A stretch of 64,000 nt of DNA, taken from Voacanga thouarsii. Lineage: Eukaryota; Streptophyta; Magnoliopsida; Gentianales; Apocynaceae. Location: positions 868,001-932,000 of the forward strand of contig JANUWF010002362.1 of assembly GCA_026120185.1 (NCBI GenBank), read 5' to 3'. The notes under the pieces are model-generated. The model was not told where the DNA came from and did no database searches. It worked only from the letters and a program-made list of their open reading frames with translations. The translations under genes and the position numbers were made by a program. Below, one piece after another: positions 24,080-35,612 of this stretch. Each line of letters begins with the position of its first letter. Within the stretch, counting starts at the first letter, position 1.

Positions 24080-25737
24080 TATTAGAATTTATGCCCACTA
24101 AGACTGTATTTTTTATGTAATTTCGATTAAATTAAAAAAAAAAGGTTTATTCTCATAAATTGTTTATGTTTTTACATTTTAATTTATGCATAATTTCATT
24201 GGAAAAGACCCATTGTGTTTAAGTAAGTGATCCATGTGACTAGAAGTCTTTCACAATAAGGTATGGATAATTGGTTACTTAAAAGATAAACTGTTGTTCT
24301 TGATTGGATGATAAGATTGGGAATTCGATCATAACATGGTTATTACGTTATGAATTCTAGGTAGGAAATGACTTACCTTTAGTCAGTGACCAGTCCTATC
24401 ACTTTACAATATAAGCGTATTTTGAATACGTAGAACTGGACCTGTAGTAGTGGTTTCTAAAAGTACTATATGGTAGAAACCTAGACTACTACTACTACAA
24501 CGTAGACATATACCATACAGCTTGAGTATAGATTGGTGGTTTGGTGAAGCTGAAAACGTATACTTTGATATATTATAGTTGAGATTCTATAATAAGGCCA
24601 ATATACTTGTATATTGGGTATATGTGGATAGTTAGTTAAGATGGACTCATACAATATAACTTCTACGCTAGATCGCCCCCTGAAACTGTTCAAATGATCT
24701 AATAATCCAGGGCTCTAGGGAACATAACATAGATGTTTGCTTTAAGGCAACTCCTTTGGAAAGAGAAAATATTTTAAGAAGTCGTAGATAATTGAATTAT
24801 AGGTCTAAGGATGGTAGATGACATTTAGAGAGGTATTAGTACACTTTTCCTCTATGAATATATGGCGTTATACAGAGGGGTATATTTGTCATAACACCTG
24901 TAGGTTGGAGATTTTGATAACGTAACATTGTCCTTGGGGTCAATATTCCCTTGTAGTTATATTAAAAAATATTTAAAATACAAAATATAGCTATTTTTAT
25001 AATAGGGGTATTTTGATCATTTTAGTAGTCAAGGCAATATGTCTTTTGTTCCTTGGAATAACTCGTAAGTTCTAATTCACTTTACGTTGAGGAAATGGTC
25101 GTGATTAAAGAGGTTTCTTATTTTATTCAGGAAATCTAATTTATTATTTGACTAGAATAAAATAAAGTGCCCCAAGAGAAGAAATAATATAATTGTCTAG
25201 TTTAATTGGTTAATTTATTATTTAGGGCATGAGCCCAGATTAAATAATTAGAAATTTACCTGGGTTTAAATTAGGAAAAAGGCTTGTTAAAGTATCTGGG
25301 ACCTTTTAGGTTAGTTCGTTTATTTACAGGCTTTATTAGTCCAAAATTTAATAAATGACTAAAGGATTATTATTTATTTTTATGCCTAATTAGTCCAAGA
25401 ATAAATAAATAATAATAATACAAACTTAGTCCCATAGCATGGCCTAAGGTCTATGGATCGGAAACTAGTTTTAGCTTGTTTATCCTAGATAAATGTCTTT
25501 AGTTTTCGAGATATAGATATCCCAGAGGATGGGGATGATGTAGAGTGATGTTAAAAATTTCTCTGAGAACTATTGTGCAGGCTTTGCTTTCTTTCTCTCA
25601 TTGTGCCTCTCTTCTCTATATGTATCGGTTTTGGTAGCAACAAGGATAGAGTTGGATTCCTTCTTGATATTGCTTGTTAGCAGATTGTCAAGAATGGGAG
25701 ACTATTCTCAACCTTACAGCTTTCACCAAAGGTATTA
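24080..25737 (+). mobile_element. Copia family A 3' LTR, second copy
   Basis: Starts TATTAGAATTTATGCCC after AGTGCAAGTGGAAAAT. The middle (AGTGACCAGTCCTATCAC, GTATTTTGAATACGTAGAAC) matches 21530-21600 and the reverse complement of 1-240. The 3' end is placed near 25737 by length and by loss of similarity; it is uncertain by tens of bases. Confidence 0.75.
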
Positions 25738-25983
25738 GGTAGTGGACATATTTCAAAAGTCCACAAAATTTATATTGATGCAAAGAAGGACTACAAGGAT
25801 AGCAAGACATGAAGGAGAGACCACGATACAAACTCCTGTGGTTGATCAGCCTTCATCGTTGGTTCATTCAACACAGCTAAAATATTCATTTTTCAGAAAA
25901 CTTGAAGGTTTAAATTCTTTCGCTACTTCATTTTCATTGCTTTTGTATGTCTGTTTGTCATTTTAAAACCTTCAGTTGCCCCA
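25738..25983 (+). other. Unassigned fragment, possible retroelement coding remnant
   Basis: A short open frame reads QRRTTRIARHEGETTIQTP and VVDQPSSLVH. It may be the start of a gag, or a linker, from the copia element whose LTR precedes it. No diagnostic motif is visible. Confidence 0.3.
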
Positions 25984-26966
25984 TCTAGATGACCAGACAA
26001 GGGGTCTTTATAACAGTCAAAGATAAAAGTAAACGAATAAGGACAATAGTTAATATAGTAAAGCTACTGAAAATGTATAACTACTCATACAACTCAAAAG
26101 CATAAACAGTACAATACATACTTGTTTAGGACAGCATAAAAAAAACTATATCCACAGTTGTAGTATCATGGTCTCAAAATATTGTGCTATCTTCGAGTAG
26201 GCCGTGTTCCCACTCTAATTTCTAAGAAAACAGTAGAATATATAAGCAAAAGCGAAAAATCACTCAGTGATCTCGTGTGTGCTACTAATTTCAGAAAATC
26301 ACAGATTCAGGAAAAATCATCATTTTATCCTTTGGAGAATAAAAGACATATGATTATTTCATTTCCCACTGAAAACAACTGTACAACTGAATTTTCCTGA
26401 TTTTCTCTAAAACTGAGCCATACTTGATAAAGAAAATATGCAAAATTAAGTTTTGCTTGGAAATCATAGGAAAATTAGAAATCGTAGGCATGTTTTGAAA
26501 AATTCAATTAATTTAACATTATTGCCCTATATTTCTTAGAAAAGCAAGCTTTCCTTTCAACATAAAGTCGGCCTACGTGCAAAGTTTATGAGGCTTCGCC
26601 TTTAGCTGATATGCTACACCATACAACCCAGACACATTATCGTACTTAACTAGCCTGGTAGAAGTATCATCACAATTTACCTAACATAGGCCTTCGGGTG
26701 GTAATTCTCATGCCATCCATTTCTTACCAAAAGAGGGGGCCAAATTCATAGGTCATTACTTCTGCACGAGGACCCATTCCTGTCCATTGCTCACCAAAAA
26801 ATGGAGCAAAGTGTCAGCCATGTAGTTACTACCCAACTAAGTATGTCACCGCTAGCCATTTCCAATGTCCTATTGCCCTGTCTGGAGCAAGACAAACTCC
26901 AGAACTAGCTAAATTATTTGGAATCGTCTGTCTCCAATGCGAGCTAGTATAATGAGAAAAGCTCCC

Positions 26967-26980
26967 ATTGAGTACTCAAT
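26967..26980. promoter_or_regulatory. 14-bp palindrome in Tekay-like LTR fragment
   Basis: ATTGAGTACTCAAT, identical to the word at 1806-1819. Confidence 0.55.
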
Positions 26981-28125
26981 GTCTTCACTAGTTCACAAGA
27001 CCAGTCTAATACCACTGGCTTGCAATACCAGTCAAATATCACGTTTCTTGCAAAAATATCAAGAAAACATTTTCTGGGGCCAAAATATCAATTTCCAAAT
27101 GTTGAATCCATACCGAGAAATCATTTTCGAAAACCATAGTGCCGAAGGATAAAACATCCTTAACGTGATAAAAATCTTTCCTTAAGGGCATTTTTACATA
27201 ATTTTAAAATACTTGAATCCAAAAGGAGGTTGATTTAGTAATAAAATGTTCCTTAAGAGTATTTACATAAATTATGCACATATGGAACCAAAAGAGGTAA
27301 TATTTGTCAAAACCTAGAAGTTTGAACCCTTGAAGTAAAAAAAATTTGAGAATATCATAAAATTATGCCTTGTAGTGTTTAGAGAACAATTACTATCTCA
27401 TCCAACTAAAAAAATCATCACACGTATAGTTTATAAATAAACCTAGTATTTGCGCAAGTAAAATAAGCACTTCATCACATAACATGTGAAAGGACACTTG
27501 CAATGCACATTTGCATTTAAATTCATTCATTGTACAAAGTATTCCAAATTCTTTATTGAAATAGGCCATTTTCAAATATTCGGATATTTTCCAATTCAGA
27601 AAAACTGAAACCTTACTCAGGAAAACCAAAACAGTTTATTAATCATATTTTCATGCTCTGAGGAAAATATCAAATAATCTTTGGGAATCATAATCATAGT
27701 GATTCATTTGCACATTTAAAGCATATCATAAGTCACAAATCAATTTGCTCAGGAAAACTATTTGGTTCAAAAAAACCAGAAGGATTCACAGGATGCATTA
27801 ACATAAACATAGCATATTTTTGGAAATCACATTACAAAAATATAGATCTTATTAAAACTTTGGTGGGACTCACCGTGTATCACTCTAACAATGTACTAAT
27901 TCACTTGTTCGTACTCGTGCATGATCCTTAACGTGAACACCTACATTAAGAATAAACGTTGTCTCACTTAGTTGGTCACAATGACAAAATATATAGATAT
28001 ATCACTAGGAAGAAATATTCATTTCTTCTCACCAAATGTGATGCATTAGTTTAGATAACCTAAGTCCATCAACTTATTTCTTTCTCCTTCTCTCAAGTAA
28101 GCATAGAACTCATAAATATAAATAA

Positions 28126-28126
<1 letters not shown>

Positions 28127-28164
<38 letters not shown>
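28127..28164. repeat. (AT)n microsatellite
   Basis: About 18 TA/AT units in an AT-rich stretch. Confidence 0.9.
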
Positions 28165-28165
<1 letters not shown>

Positions 28166-28929
28166 TCTCAAATCCCATTCAATTATATGAATAAATAAAA
28201 CCACATAAGGACGTATTACTAAAGTTGAAAATTCTTCATTTTCCTCACTAAACAATCTTTGGTATTTTAAACATAACTTTTGATCCGTAAATTTGATGAA
28301 CCTCAAATTTGCACCAAAATGCTTCCAAGATCATTACTTACAAAACTATAAGGTCAAATCAGATTTGACATGGTGACAAACTACTAGGCCCAAAATCTCG
28401 CAGCTTTTCCATGTTATTTTACTTGTTTTCACAAAATTCATCAACCATGCATACTATCGTCACTCTAGCCTATAAATAACACTTGATTCACTTCACATAT
28501 CATTTTGCTAACTTGAAAATAGCCTGATTCCAGTCATGAAGAAGGAAGAAAATCACTCAATTATAACAACATAAATCGACAGCCATGATTATTACGTATT
28601 AAGCTTTGATTTCAATAACAATAACAAGCTTTCACTTAATTTCTTTCTTCCATCTTTTTTCTTTAAATTTCCAGCCATGAACCTCTCAATATATCTTCAC
28701 CAAATATTCTCCAAATAACATAAAAATCATACCAAAATACTTCTCTCTTGAATTGTCAGCCACAGTATAATTAAAAACCATAGCTTAGCAAAAATGCTCC
28801 ATGAAGAATAAATACAACTCTTGCTTTTTCCATGAAAAATTACTATCAAAATAATCCTTAGAACTTGTAGAACAACTTTAATTCGTGTAGGAAGATGTTT
28901 TACATTTACTTTGATGATATTTTTTTCTT

Positions 28930-29051
28930 GATTTGTACACTAGTTAAGTTGTGAATAAATATAGGATGCTTCATTTGTACATTAGTAAATTCTTTGCTTG
29001 TGAACAAGTGTGGTTTGCTTGAGGACAAGCAAAGATTTAACTATGAGGGTA
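28930..29051 (+). mobile_element. Athila-like 3' end with polypurine tract, lacking its own LTR
   Basis: TTTGCTTGAGGACAAGCAAAG, then ATTTAACTATGAGGGTA match the pre-LTR box at 16615-16653 and (minus) 10051-10090. Where the Athila LTR start TGTGATAGG should follow, the Tekay-like end TGTAACACCCC begins at 29052. Confidence 0.7.
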
Positions 29052-30361
29052 TGTAACACCCCACTACATACGTACCCTAATAGGGCTGGGGTTGTCTTCA
29101 TAAATAGGACTGGGGTTGTCGCCCAATCTTTAGGATAAGGGGTCTTCATAAATAGGACTCACAAAAGAAAGGAAAGAAATGGGCCAAATTTAAACTTATT
29201 ACAACTTAAAACAATACATGAACAAGTCTTAAAATAAATAAATGTCTACTAGAGTCTCTCAAAATGAAATACATTCAAAATAAGTCTTCAAAGAAAGGCA
29301 ACATTAATCAATCAACTTTCACAGTAGGATTACCCTAAAAGCATGGTATAAAAAGGTGGTGAGAATTAAATCTCAGTAAGCCCGTATGTGCTTAGGGTGT
29401 TTCAGGTAAAACAGTTCGTGTATGCAAGTTAAGAAACTTTTATAAAAGTAAAGTGTTGACAAGTCACAAATAAATTTCACAATGCAAGGAGTGGTGTTTT
29501 CTTTTCGAATGCCATACATTGTATAAAATAAAGCAACCACTCAAAAGAAATAGACATGGCACCACACTTTGTGCACCATAACAAAAAAATGTTCAAGATG
29601 CCACACTTTATGCATTCTGATACAAGGTAGGTGTACGACCCACTGGATGAGATACTCTTTCATCTCTACACCCAAACTTACCGGTTGTCCATTCTGGAAA
29701 TATACAATCCACTTGTTGTACCTACTAGCTCGGACCAATACGATCTGCAAAACTGGCATCCTATCCGAGAAGGACTCACCTCTCAGAGGTGACCACATAC
29801 TGAGAGACTTATCCTAACCCTTCAAGGACTAGTTCTAGTAGTCTACCCTTATTTAGTACTCAATGTTGTATTTTTCCCTTTTGAGAAAAGATAAATCATT
29901 CAATATGTTTTGAAATAGCAATTATGGATTTCAAAATTCTTGTCAAAGTTTATTTTTAGAAAAATTTTAGCATTTGGTTAAAAATTGCTTGTTCAACTTG
30001 AAATTATTTGATTGAATGAAAAAGGAAAGGAAAATTAACCATAATTACATCCCAAATACATTTCCATGTATACAATACATTTTGACTTGCTGAAGTGAAT
30101 TTGATCTTCAAATAGCTTTATTTAAGGACTTACCTGAACTCTTACTTTTTCTTAACACAATAGTCTTCCAAGTTGGTTCAAGGTAAACTAGCCCCGCTTA
30201 GGGTAAATATAGGATATAAGTCCGAATGGTTCATTACCAAGCAACAATTGTTCAAATAAATAACTCCTAACCTAACATACTTAAGCTCAACTAGTTATAA
30301 CAACATCCAGTTATGACAATAATGTCTTAGGAGTTCTAAAATTAATTGATAAAGAATTTAA
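29052..30361 (-). mobile_element. Tekay-like LTR fragment hosting a Reina/CRM-type element
   Basis: Plus strand starts TGTAACACCCCACTACATAC. It carries the GGGTTGTCGCCCAATC and ATAAGGGGTCTT words (part of them duplicated at 29094-29150) and the AGAGACTTATCCTAACCC middle block at about 29800. It is interrupted at 30361; similarity resumes at 35498 with TTTTATAGAATAAG, matching 50850-50880 of another copy. Confidence 0.75.
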
Positions 30362-30578
30362 TGAGACTCTGCTTAATCATGGAGGTCAAGATAAAGGAGA
30401 GGAAGGTGAGACTATGCAAGGACAAGAGCCGATGACAAAGACAGACGAAACTCGACCAAAGAGAAGGCCACCAGAGGATGGCCGGCGCCGGCTCCAAGCA
30501 GCTAAACCAGCGTTGGATCTAATCTGCCCCAGCAGCCGCTTCAAATCACAACAAGACCGGCCCGAAGACAGAACACAG

Positions 30579-30612
30579 CCGGTGCCGATTGTGATGTCCA
30601 AACCGGCACCGG
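30579..30612. repeat. GC-rich inverted repeat in LTR
   Basis: CCGGTGCCG at 30579-30587 pairs with CGGCACCGG at 30604-30612 across a 16-base loop; the flanks add one wobble and one A-T pair. In the 3' LTR (near 34831) the arms are CGGTGCTGG and CCAACACCG, with one mismatch. Confidence 0.6.
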
Positions 30613-30751
30613 TTCCACCCTGGACAGCCGACGACTGCTCTGCATTTTTAATGTTTTCTCTGGGTTTCTTCAATTTTAATTGCTTGTAAAGACTTATTAT
30701 GATCCTAAACTATAATTAAACCTTAGGATTATTTAGCTAGGGTTAGGATAT

Positions 30752-30760
30752 TATAAATAG
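30752..30760 (+). promoter_or_regulatory. LTR TATA box
   Basis: TATAAATAG, conserved as TATAAATAG at about 35002 in the 3' LTR. Confidence 0.65.
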
Positions 30761-31229
30761 TACCTTTAGTGATTTGAGAACACAATGCACTTCACTTTAA
30801 TTCAAATTTGAGAAGAGAATCTTGAAAGGCCCTAGCCTCCTTGTTCATTTTGTTCAAGACTAAGCTAAAGGGTTAGTCCTCATTTTGTAAGAGTCTATAA
30901 ATATTTTGGATAATCCAATGTTGTTTCTTTGAATGGGTCTTAGTTGCTTTGTTCTTCTAAGATTTGATTGAAATCCAATATTTGTTCTTGTTTACCTTTG
31001 TTGCTTCAAAAATATTGGGGTGAGATTATAGTAAAACTATCTACTCATCTTGAGGGTCTTTAAGGCTTTGTTCTTCAAGGGTTTGAAAGAGTGGAGGTTG
31101 TTAGGTTACTTTCTCCTTTTGTCACAAGAAAAATCTCTATTTTAGGTCCCATTGTTTGAACTGAATAGTTAGCCAACTAAAACACCCATAACACCAAAGA
31201 AAAGTCACAAAGAATTCATATCAAAGAGT

Positions 31230-31245
31230 TTGGTATTAGATAAGG
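31230..31245 (+). promoter_or_regulatory. Primer-binding site, initiator tRNA-Met type
   Basis: TTGGTATTAGATAAGG resembles TGGTATCAGAGC with changes, six bases after the LTR end. Used by most chromoviruses. Confidence 0.6.
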
Positions 31246-32130
31246 AAAAGCTTGATTCTTATCAAAGCTTAAAAGCAAGAAAAAGGAACCCTACGAAGTG
31301 AAGAAAAAGAAAACACAGAAAAATCTCGTCACTCAAAAAGGTCTTGAAATTTTTGTTATATCTTAATTTTTCTGTTGGGAAATTACTCCTTGATGTTGTT
31401 ATAATTCTTGGGAACAAATTTATCTTATGATTGTGTTGAAAATTAGCTTGAATATGGGTGAAAATTCTGGTTGTTCTTAAGTGACGAGAATACAGCCAAG
31501 GTGTTTGATAAATGTTCCATGAGAATGTTTTTGGCTGTAGTTGGGAATTTTGATTCTTAATTTTCACTCCTTGGGTTATTGGGACTTAGTATATCATTCT
31601 ATTATTGAATTCCATGTTCATTGAACTCACTTTATTCTAGTGCACACTTGTGATCATCTTGTTCTTCATCATCCTAGTTCTAGTTGTTTTTCTTTCTTTG
31701 TTCCTAATAATTCTTATTTGTTTCTTGCCTAGAAGTGATTCTTGTGCGTCTAGTGCTTGTTCTTGTGTTGATTGAATCCACCTTTCTTGAAATTCTTGAC
31801 TTAAAACTTGTTTGGTTAAGGTGCCCAACAAGTGTTTGTTGAAATTCTCCTAAGACCCCTTAATTAGAAAATTCTTTTGATTTGTGTGATTCACTAAGTT
31901 GGACTAAAACTTTAGCCATTGAGGAGAATTAGGATTGAACAAGAAGGCTTGAATGTTGAGAAAAAGGAAAGAAGGAGAGTTTAATATTAAAAAAGCCTAA
32001 GAGAGCAAACACGAGCATGGAGTGATCAACCTTGAGAGCCAACACGCAAGGAAGAGTAGTGTGGATCTATTTTTCTTTCTAATCTCTTTGTGTTGCAGGT
32101 ATAAGTAAGCAAATATTCCATCACCATAGC
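31246..32130 (+). mobile_element. Leader of Reina/CRM-type element
   Basis: About 0.9 kb of AT-rich leader between primer-binding site and gag. Short frames show no recognisable product. Confidence 0.5.
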
Positions 32131-33620
32131 CCATGATCAAGAAATCTCTAGGCCTAATCCAAGTGGACCTAGTAGACCTCAAGAAGAACAAATTGATGTT
32201 AGGGGTTTGCGTGAGGACTTGCAAGTTATGATGAGGACTATGCAAATCAAATTTCAAAACATGACAAGGAAGTTGATAAATTATCTTAGACAATCTTCTA
32301 CCGTTGCACAAAGGAGAGGCCAAGAGCGATTTGAAGTGCCTAGTCCAAGGATGAGGGATGGTGATGCTTATACTTCTCTGTTACATGCCCAACAATGGGA
32401 AGAGTGGGATGAGCATTCAAATTGGGGGATTCCAACAGGCTCCTATGAGAGGGGGAGTACACGGTATAAGAGGAGGACAAGGTAAAGGACAAAGAAGGAA
32501 TAGAGGAAACAATCTAAGAGGGTTAGAATAAGAATTTGAGGGAGTTGATGAGTGGTATGAGAGGGAACAAGTTGAGGCCTTTGAGGAACATCATAGAGGA
32601 TGGGGTAATAGAGGAGGAAGGAGAGAAGGAAATGATGTGAAGAGGGAGTGGAGCCATATTAAATTAAAAGTGCCCACATTCTATGGTAAGAGTGATCCCA
32701 AAGCATATTTTAAGTGGGAAAGCAAAATGGAGATATTCCTAGAAAACCATACCTATAGTGAGAGGTCTAAAGTAAGGTTGGCTATTTTGGGATTTTCGGA
32801 GTATGCTTTGGTATGTTGGGAGTAAGTTAGTGCTCAAAGGAGACAAATGTGAGTGGAAACCGTGGCTAGTTGGAATTTGTTGAAAGATATAATGAGGGCA
32901 AGGTTTATACCACACCATTACTACAATGATCTCTACCAAAGGCTCCAATCACTCAAGCAAGGGAAGAAAAGTGTGGAAGACTACCATAAAGAAATGAAAG
33001 TAATATTGATGAGAGCTTAAATCAATGAGGATTCTAGAGCAACAAGAGCAAGGTTTTTAGGAGGATTAAATAGAGATATTACCAATTTAGTGAAATTGCA
33101 CCCCCATGATCGTTAGGTGGATATGGTACAAGCCGCTATAAAGATTGAGAGGTAATTAAAGAGAAGAGCAATTACTAGACCATCACTTCCAAACCCCAAC
33201 ATTTTTAGCAAGTTGCCAATTGAGAAGGATGAAGCTCCTAAGCCATTCCAAATGGACTTCTACAAGCCTAGAGAGGAATGGAAACCTACGGAGGATTGGA
33301 AATCTAGGGAATGAAGGAACAAGGATAAGGAAAAGGCCATAGAGAGGCCACAAAGGAGTAGGGATATCAAATGTTTTAAGTGCCTTGGATATGGATATAC
33401 TTCCCATGAGTATCCAAGCAAGAGAACGATGTATACTAACCCCTATGGTGAGGTCTCCACCGACGAGGAAGAAGAGGGCGAAAGGTACCAGGGAGACCAA
33501 GAGGGAAGAAGGGATGAGGAGAGTGATGAAAGGGAAGTTGTTGGTCAAGAATACTCATTGGTGGGAGTCACAAGAAGGTCATTGAATTTACAAGCCACTG
33601 AGGATCAAGATCCCTAACAA
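32131..33620 (+). pseudogene. Chromovirus gag, broken
   Basis: Frames carry the gag order of Reina/CRM chromoviruses: an Arg/Gln-rich N-part (32207-32485), then IKLKVPTFYGKSDPKAYFKW, RSKVRLAILGFSEYALVCWE (32637-32825), MRARFIPHHYYNDLYQRLQS, QGKKSVEDYHKEMKVILMRA, FLGGLNRDITNLVKLHPHD, and a single-knuckle remnant CFKCLGYGYTSHEYP near 33370 (CCHC with the last Cys lost). Stops fall between blocks, several in place of Trp, Arg or Gln codons. Confidence 0.85.
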
Positions 33621-34340
33621 AGAGAGAACATTTTCTACACTAGGTGTCTAATCAACAAGACCCCTTGTAATGTCATTATGGATAGTGAGAGTTGCACTAA
33701 CGTGATTAGTGCAAACTTAGTTGAAGACTTGGACATGAAGTGGATAAAGCACCCCAAGCCCTACAAATTGCAATAGCTGAATGATAGTGGGGAATTGAGA
33801 GTGAACAAATAAGTTTTGGTATCTTTTGAGATGGGGAAGTATACGGATAAAGTGCTATGTGATGTGGTACCTATGCAAGAAGGTCATTTGCTCCTAGGGA
33901 GGCCTTGGTAATACGATAGGCATGTTAAGTATGATGGGAGGAAGAATACTAATTTCCTACTCAATGAGGGAACTAAGTTTACCCTCACCCCCATGGCCCC
34001 TAGTGAGGTGAACATAGATCAAAGAATCATGAAAGAGCAATAAAAGAAGAAGGGAGCGTAGGATGTTAAGCCAAAACAAGAAATTGAGAGGAGAGAAAAA
34101 GAGAGGTAAGAAAAAGAGTTTGGTATGAGTGAGCAAGAACAAGAGAGGGGAGGTAAAAGAATAGTGAATTTCTTTGCAAAAGAAAGTGAGATCATGGAGG
34201 TTATAGAAGCTAAGGAACCGGTTCTTTTTCTTTTATGTAAAGGTTCTTATGTTTCTACTGATGATTTTTCATTGTCTTTGCCTAATGAGATTGAAGCTGT
34301 TCCTCAAGAATTTGAAGTTGTGTTTCCAAAATAGGTGGTC
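33621..34340 (+). pseudogene. Chromovirus protease region, broken
   Basis: Reads CLINKTPCNVIMDSESCTNV, where DSES stands at the place of the catalytic DSGS (Gly lost), then VLVSFEMGKYTDKVLCDVVP, MQEGHLLLGRPW and KYDGRKNTNFLLNEGTKFTL. The part at 34125-34334 ends EIEAVPQEFEVVFPK, the linker that normally precedes RT. A stop follows, and RT does not appear. Confidence 0.82.
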
Positions 34341-34636
34341 AATCGAACACTTACCTAATTCTTGCAGACCATAATCAAGGAGAATTTGACCAATTGGGAG
34401 GAATGCTGGACACACCTTGAGTTTTTTTTGCAAAAGGGCTTTTCACTCTACCACTTTTATTCTCTTTTTGCAATTGTGTATGGTTTTAATCCCCTAACTC
34501 CTTTCAAACTGATTCCCTTGTCTATAGGTGAACGAATAAACCTTGATGGAGCTAAGAAGGTGGCAATGGTGAAAGCATTCCATGTATATGATGGCAATGA
34601 TTCGGAGACGAATTCTTTTCAAGAAAGGGGAGATAA
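34341..34636 (+). pseudogene. Chromovirus integrase C-end joined directly to protease linker
   Basis: After 34340 the frame reads TIIKENLTNWEECWTHLEFF, IVYGFNPLTPFKLIPL and GERINLDGAKKVAMVKAFH, which is the end of the integrase core and its C-terminal part, then DSETNSFQERGDN and the polypurine tract AAGAAAGGGGAGA. RT, RNase H and the integrase zinc finger and first DDE residues are absent. This gives an internal deletion of about 3 kb with its junction near 34340-34360. Such an element cannot move on its own. Confidence 0.82.
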
Positions 34637-35497
34637 TGAGACTCCACTTTATCATAGAGGTCAAGATAAAGGAGGGGGAGGTGTGACCATGCAAGGACAA
34701 GGGCCAGTGACAAAGACAGACGAAACTCGACCAAAGAGAAGGCCACCAGAGGATGGCCGGCGCTGGCTCCAATCTACCCCAGCAGCTGCTTCAAATCACA
34801 ACAAGACTGTCCTAAAGACAGAACATAGTCGGTGCTGGCTGTGATGTCCAAACCAACACCGGTTCCACCCTGGACAGTCGACGACTACTCGCATTTTTAA
34901 TGTTTTCTCTGATTTTTTCAATTTTAATTGCTTGTAAAGACTTATTATGACCCTAAACTGTAATTAAACCTCAGGGATTACTTAGCTAGGGTTAGGATAG
35001 TATAAATAGCTCCTTTAGTGATTTGAGAACACAATACACTTCATTTTAATTCAAGTTTGAGAGAGAATCTTGAGAGGCCCTAGCCTCCTTGTTCATCTTG
35101 TTCAAGACCAAGCTTAAGGGTTAGTTCTCATTTTATAAGAGTCTATAAATCTTTTGGATAATCCAATGTTATTTTCTTTGAATGGGTCTTAGTTGCTTTG
35201 TTCTTCTAAGGTTTGTTTGAAATCCAATATTTGGGTACCTATTTTTTTTATTCTATTTGTTCTTGTTTGCCTTTATTGCTTCAAGGATATTGGGGTGAGA
35301 TTATAGTAGAACTATCTACTCATCTTGAGGGTCTTTGAGGGTTTGTTCTTCAAGGGTTTGAAAGAGTGTAGGTTGTTAGGTTACTTTCTCCTTTTGTCAT
35401 AAGAAAAATCTCTATTTTGGGTCCCATTGTTTGAACTGAACAGTTAGCCAACTAAAACACCTATAACACGAAGAAAAGCCACCAAGAATTCGTATCA
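34637..35497 (+). mobile_element. Reina/CRM-type chromovirus 3' LTR
   Basis: TGAGACTCCAC to GAATTCGTATCA, 861 bp, over 90 percent like 30362-31223 by eye. It lacks about 25 bp near 34770 and has about 25 extra bases near 35235. A clean 5-bp target duplication is not visible; left flank AATTT and right flank TATTT are the best candidates. Confidence 0.85.
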
Positions 35498-35612
35498 ATA
35501 TTTTATAGAATAAGATTAATTTGATCTGTTAATATATATAGGTGTTATAGATAATGAATAATAAATTGTAACAAGAAATTATTTATTAACAAATAATAAT
35601 AATTATAAATAA
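35498..35612 (-). mobile_element. Tekay-like LTR, continuation after insertion
   Basis: TTTTATAGAATAAGATTAATT continues the LTR broken at 30361. It then becomes pure AT-rich DNA up to the LINE 3' end. Confidence 0.5.

Larger units (their letters stand above)
25984..28870 (-). mobile_element. Diverged Tekay-like LTR fragment
   Basis: It begins GACAAGGGGTCTTTATAAC, the near-terminal word of the Tekay-like LTRs, and holds the TTGAGTACTCAA palindrome (26967-26980). From about 27850 on similarity to the other copies is weak and the right boundary is a guess. An (AT)n run lies at 28127-28164. Short frames here show no known domain. Confidence 0.5.
30362..31223 (+). mobile_element. Reina/CRM-type chromovirus 5' LTR
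   Basis: TGAGACTCTGC to GAATTCATATCA, 862 bp, followed by a tRNA-Met type primer-binding site. The matching 3' LTR is 34637-35497. It has a TATA box (TATAAATAG) at 30752 and a GC-rich hairpin at 30579-30612. Relative to the 3' LTR it has 25-26 extra bases near 30500. Open frames at 30386-30689 are chance readings of this LTR. Confidence 0.85.

Noticed and set aside
30386..30689. Open frames on both strands in the GC-rich part
   Set aside because: They lie in the LTR of the Reina/CRM-type element, and the 3' LTR counterpart does not keep the frames.
34362..34844. A 160-codon frame as one protein
   Set aside because: Only the first part is integrase; the rest runs on into the 3' LTR.
30350..35505. 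A perfect target duplication for the Reina/CRM-type element
   Set aside because: Flanks AATTT and TATTT differ and do not sit exactly at the TG and CA ends; boundaries remain uncertain by a few bases.
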